Shown in pieces: positions 5,964 through 7,311 of a stretch of DNA of 7,311 nt. Location of the stretch: contig JAPOYQ010000099.1 of the NCBI GenBank assembly GCA_026706505.1, positions 1-7,311 on the forward strand. The letters are read 5' to 3'. Source of the DNA: Gemmatimonadota bacterium (GTDB taxonomy: Bacteria; Latescibacterota; UBA2968; UBA8231). The translations under genes and the position numbers were made by a program. How positions within the stretch are numbered: the first letter of the stretch is position 1; each line of letters begins with the position of its first letter. Below the pieces are notes generated by a model. It was not told the origin of the DNA. It was given only the letters and a program-made list of their open reading frames with translations, and did no database searches.

Positions 5964-6822
5964 ACAACAACTCCTCGCGCAATTTGCAACCGATCATCCA
6001 GCGGAAGTCGCGTCCGCCCTAGCGGCCATGTCGCACCGCGAAGCGGCGCTAGTGCTCGGCGACCTAGCGCCAGCGGCTGCAGCGGGCCTCTTCCACTACC
6101 TGCCGTCGCTTTCTGCAGCCCTCGCCCTAGAGCAGCTATCCGTCGAAGAAGCTACCGCCATACTCATTGCCGTGCGTCCAGATATCGCCGCATCCACCTT
6201 GCGCGCGACTCCGAGCGAGCGCCAAGCCGCAGTCATCGCTTGCTTTCCCGCGCGCCTCCAAGCGGAGATTTCGAACCTGCTCATCTACGCCGAGGATACG
6301 GCTGGAGCGCTCATGGACCCGGCAGTGCCCACCGCATTCGAGCAGGAGACTGTGCGCCAAGTGCTCGAGCGGGTCCAGCGCAATCCCGAGCACGCCCTCT
6401 ACTATCTCTACGTGGTAGCCGACGATCAGCGACTCGTCGGCGTCGTCAACATGCGGGAGCTAATGAGCGCGCGCTCCAATGCTTCGCTCGCGTCGGTTTG
6501 CACGCCCAATGTCGCGTCCATCGCTGCCAGCGCCACTTGGCAAACCGTGGTGGGACACCCAGCATGGGGAAGTGTCCACGCGCTGCCCGTGGTGGATGAG
6601 ACCGGCCGGTTCGTCGGTGTCATCCGCTACAAAACCGCACGCGATTTGGAGCGCCGCCAAGTGAGCGACGCACTGACAGACAGCGGCCTGCAAACAGCCT
6701 CGGCCCTCGGCGAAGTATTTGGTCTCGGCCTGCGCGGATTGTTTGGTCTCGGCCTGCGTGGCCTGTTCCAAGCACCAACCTCCGGGGCCACAGCTAGCTC
6801 GGGCGAACAGGAGTCGCGATGA
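5953..6822 (+). CDS. Soluble MgtE-N plus CBS-pair protein without a transport domain
   Basis: The 289-residue product matches the cytosolic half of the MgtE magnesium channel. Residues about 3-110 form the helical MgtE intracellular N domain, starting with DHPAEVASALAAM (14-26). Residues about 112-172 form the first CBS domain, opened by the hallmark AEDTAGALMDP (113-123) and continuing with LYYLYVVADDQRLVGVVNMR. Residues about 178-245 form the second, with ALPVVDETGRFVGVIRYKTA (210-229). In MgtE these domains bind Mg2+ and ATP and gate the pore. MgtE is usually about 450 residues with five membrane helices after the CBS pair. Here a short tail follows, with FGLGLRGL twice in tandem (256-271), then a polar end, so no membrane domain is present. 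The GTG start overlaps the MscS-like gene by 11 bases, and the TGA overlaps the next start (ATGA). I infer a regulatory or sensor subunit; its partner is unknown. Confidence 0.85.
   Translation: MNLEQQLLAQFATDHPAEVASALAAMSHREAALVLGDLAPAAAAGLFHYLPSLSAALALEQLSVEEATAILIAVRPDIAASTLRATPSERQAAVIACFPARLQAEISNLLIYAEDTAGALMDPAVPTAFEQETVRQVLERVQRNPEHALYYLYVVADDQRLVGVVNMRELMSARSNASLASVCTPNVASIAASATWQTVVGHPAWGSVHALPVVDETGRFVGVIRYKTARDLERRQVSDALTDSGLQTASALGEVFGLGLRGLFGLGLRGLFQAPTSGATASSGEQESR
6718..6765 (+). repeat. 24-base in-frame tandem duplication
   Basis: Two adjacent 24-base copies (6718-6741 and 6742-6765) match at 21 of 24 positions. They encode the 8-residue unit FGLGLRGL twice near the C-terminus of the soluble MgtE-like protein. 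All three differences are silent, including TTG versus CTG-type leucine changes, which suggests the duplication is not recent or that the peptide is under selection. Confidence 0.85.
6809..6813 (+). promoter_or_regulatory. Ribosome binding site of the second MgtE-N gene
   Basis: AGGAG lies five bases before the ATG at 6819, within the end of the preceding gene. With the ATGA stop-start overlap it points to translational coupling. Confidence 0.65.
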
Positions 6823-7311
6823 AACAGCTAACTCCGCACCAAGTGCTTATCCAGCGGTTCGTCGAACTCCATCCCGAAGAAGTGGCGCGCCAGCTAGACG
6901 ACGCCGGCGCGGATGAGGCTGTCGGCGTGTTGCAGCGCGAGGACGCTGCGAGCGCGGCAAAGGTCTTGCAGCGGATGGAGCTACATAGTGGCGCACGCAT
7001 TTTAGCGCGCTTGGACGACGCTGTCCTAGATCCCCTCCTCAACCAACTCGACCCAGCCTTTATCGCACGACTGTTCGCGCACCTCGACGAGTCGGAGCGC
7101 GCGCGGATCCTCACACTGGCGGGCTCAGAGCGCGGCCGAGAAATCCAAGAAATTCTCTCCTATCCCCCGGGCACAGCCGGTTCCCTGATGGACGCTCAGG
7201 TCAGCACCTTTGCGCTGGATTGCACGGTAGCCACCGCGCTAGAGCGGGTCCGCCAGCTAGGCAATCGCCGCGTCACAGATCTCGTGCTGCACGACAAAAA
7301 TGATCGCTACG
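6819..7311 (+). CDS. Second MgtE-N/CBS protein, partial (runs off the right edge)
   Basis: The frame opens at the ATG at 6819 (overlapping the previous TGA) and stays open for 164 codons to the window end. Residues about 5-112 form an MgtE intracellular N domain: ELHPEEVARQLDDAGADEAV near the start, then repeated helical turns such as DPAFIARLFAHLDESERARI. SYPPGTAGSLMDAQV (114-128) is the hallmark entry to the first CBS domain, followed by TVATALERVRQLGNRRV. It is clearly a paralogue of the preceding gene: HPEEVARQL matches HPAEVASAL, and TAGSLMDAQVSTF matches TAGALMDPAVPTA. The two are too diverged for a recent duplication. Whether it continues into the MgtE membrane channel or is another soluble copy cannot be decided here. 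If it carries the channel, this would be a magnesium transporter with an extra separate sensor subunit. Confidence 0.85.
   Translation, partial: MKQLTPHQVLIQRFVELHPEEVARQLDDAGADEAVGVLQREDAASAAKVLQRMELHSGARILARLDDAVLDPLLNQLDPAFIARLFAHLDESERARILTLAGSERGREIQEILSYPPGTAGSLMDAQVSTFALDCTVATALERVRQLGNRRVTDLVLHDKNDRY

Noticed and set aside
6780..6830. A frameshift splitting one long MgtE gene in two
   Set aside because: The downstream frame has its own AGGAG, an ATGA overlap and a complete new N domain. The upstream frame already has both CBS domains. These are two genes, not one broken one.

Overview
The window looks like chromosomal DNA from a GC-rich, Gram-negative (diderm) bacterium. A TonB-dependent outer-membrane receptor with a signal peptide implies an outer membrane. 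A large DUF6785/DUF6784-type membrane protein next to a Gfo/Idh/MocA oxidoreductase is a combination I associate with uncultured or environmental phyla such as Latescibacterota, Poribacteria, Planctomycetota or Armatimonadota. This placement is an inference and cannot be settled from the sequence alone. I see no rRNA, tRNA, CRISPR array, transposase or phage gene.

Left half (minus strand, positions 1-4082). Reading in the direction of transcription, a polytopic membrane protein (DUF6785/DUF6784 family, 4082-2088) is followed after 57 bases by a Gfo/Idh/MocA oxidoreductase (2030-936). After a 254-base AT-rich gap comes the start of a TonB-dependent receptor (681 to beyond the left edge). The first two are probably co-transcribed and may form a solute uptake or oxidation unit. 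The receptor has a strong ribosome binding site and a candidate promoter of its own, so it may be separate.

Divergent intergenic region (4083-4384). This AT-rich spacer carries an imperfect inverted repeat built from 7-base units (ATTACGA/ATTAGGA). It resembles a dispersed intergenic repeat more than a regulatory site.

Right half (plus strand, 4385-7311). Four tightly packed genes form an apparent operon: a CDP-alcohol phosphatidyltransferase with a perfect catalytic motif, an MscS-like membrane protein, a soluble protein made of an MgtE N domain plus two CBS domains but lacking the MgtE transport domain, and a second MgtE-N/CBS gene cut by the right edge. Gaps and overlaps are 13, -11 and -4 bases, so translational coupling is likely. 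The most interesting feature is this linkage of a compact MscS-type channel with detached copies of the Mg2+/nucleotide-sensing part of the MgtE magnesium channel. One reading is a membrane pore or lipid/osmolyte system regulated by separate MgtE-like sensor subunits, but that is a hypothesis from gene context only.
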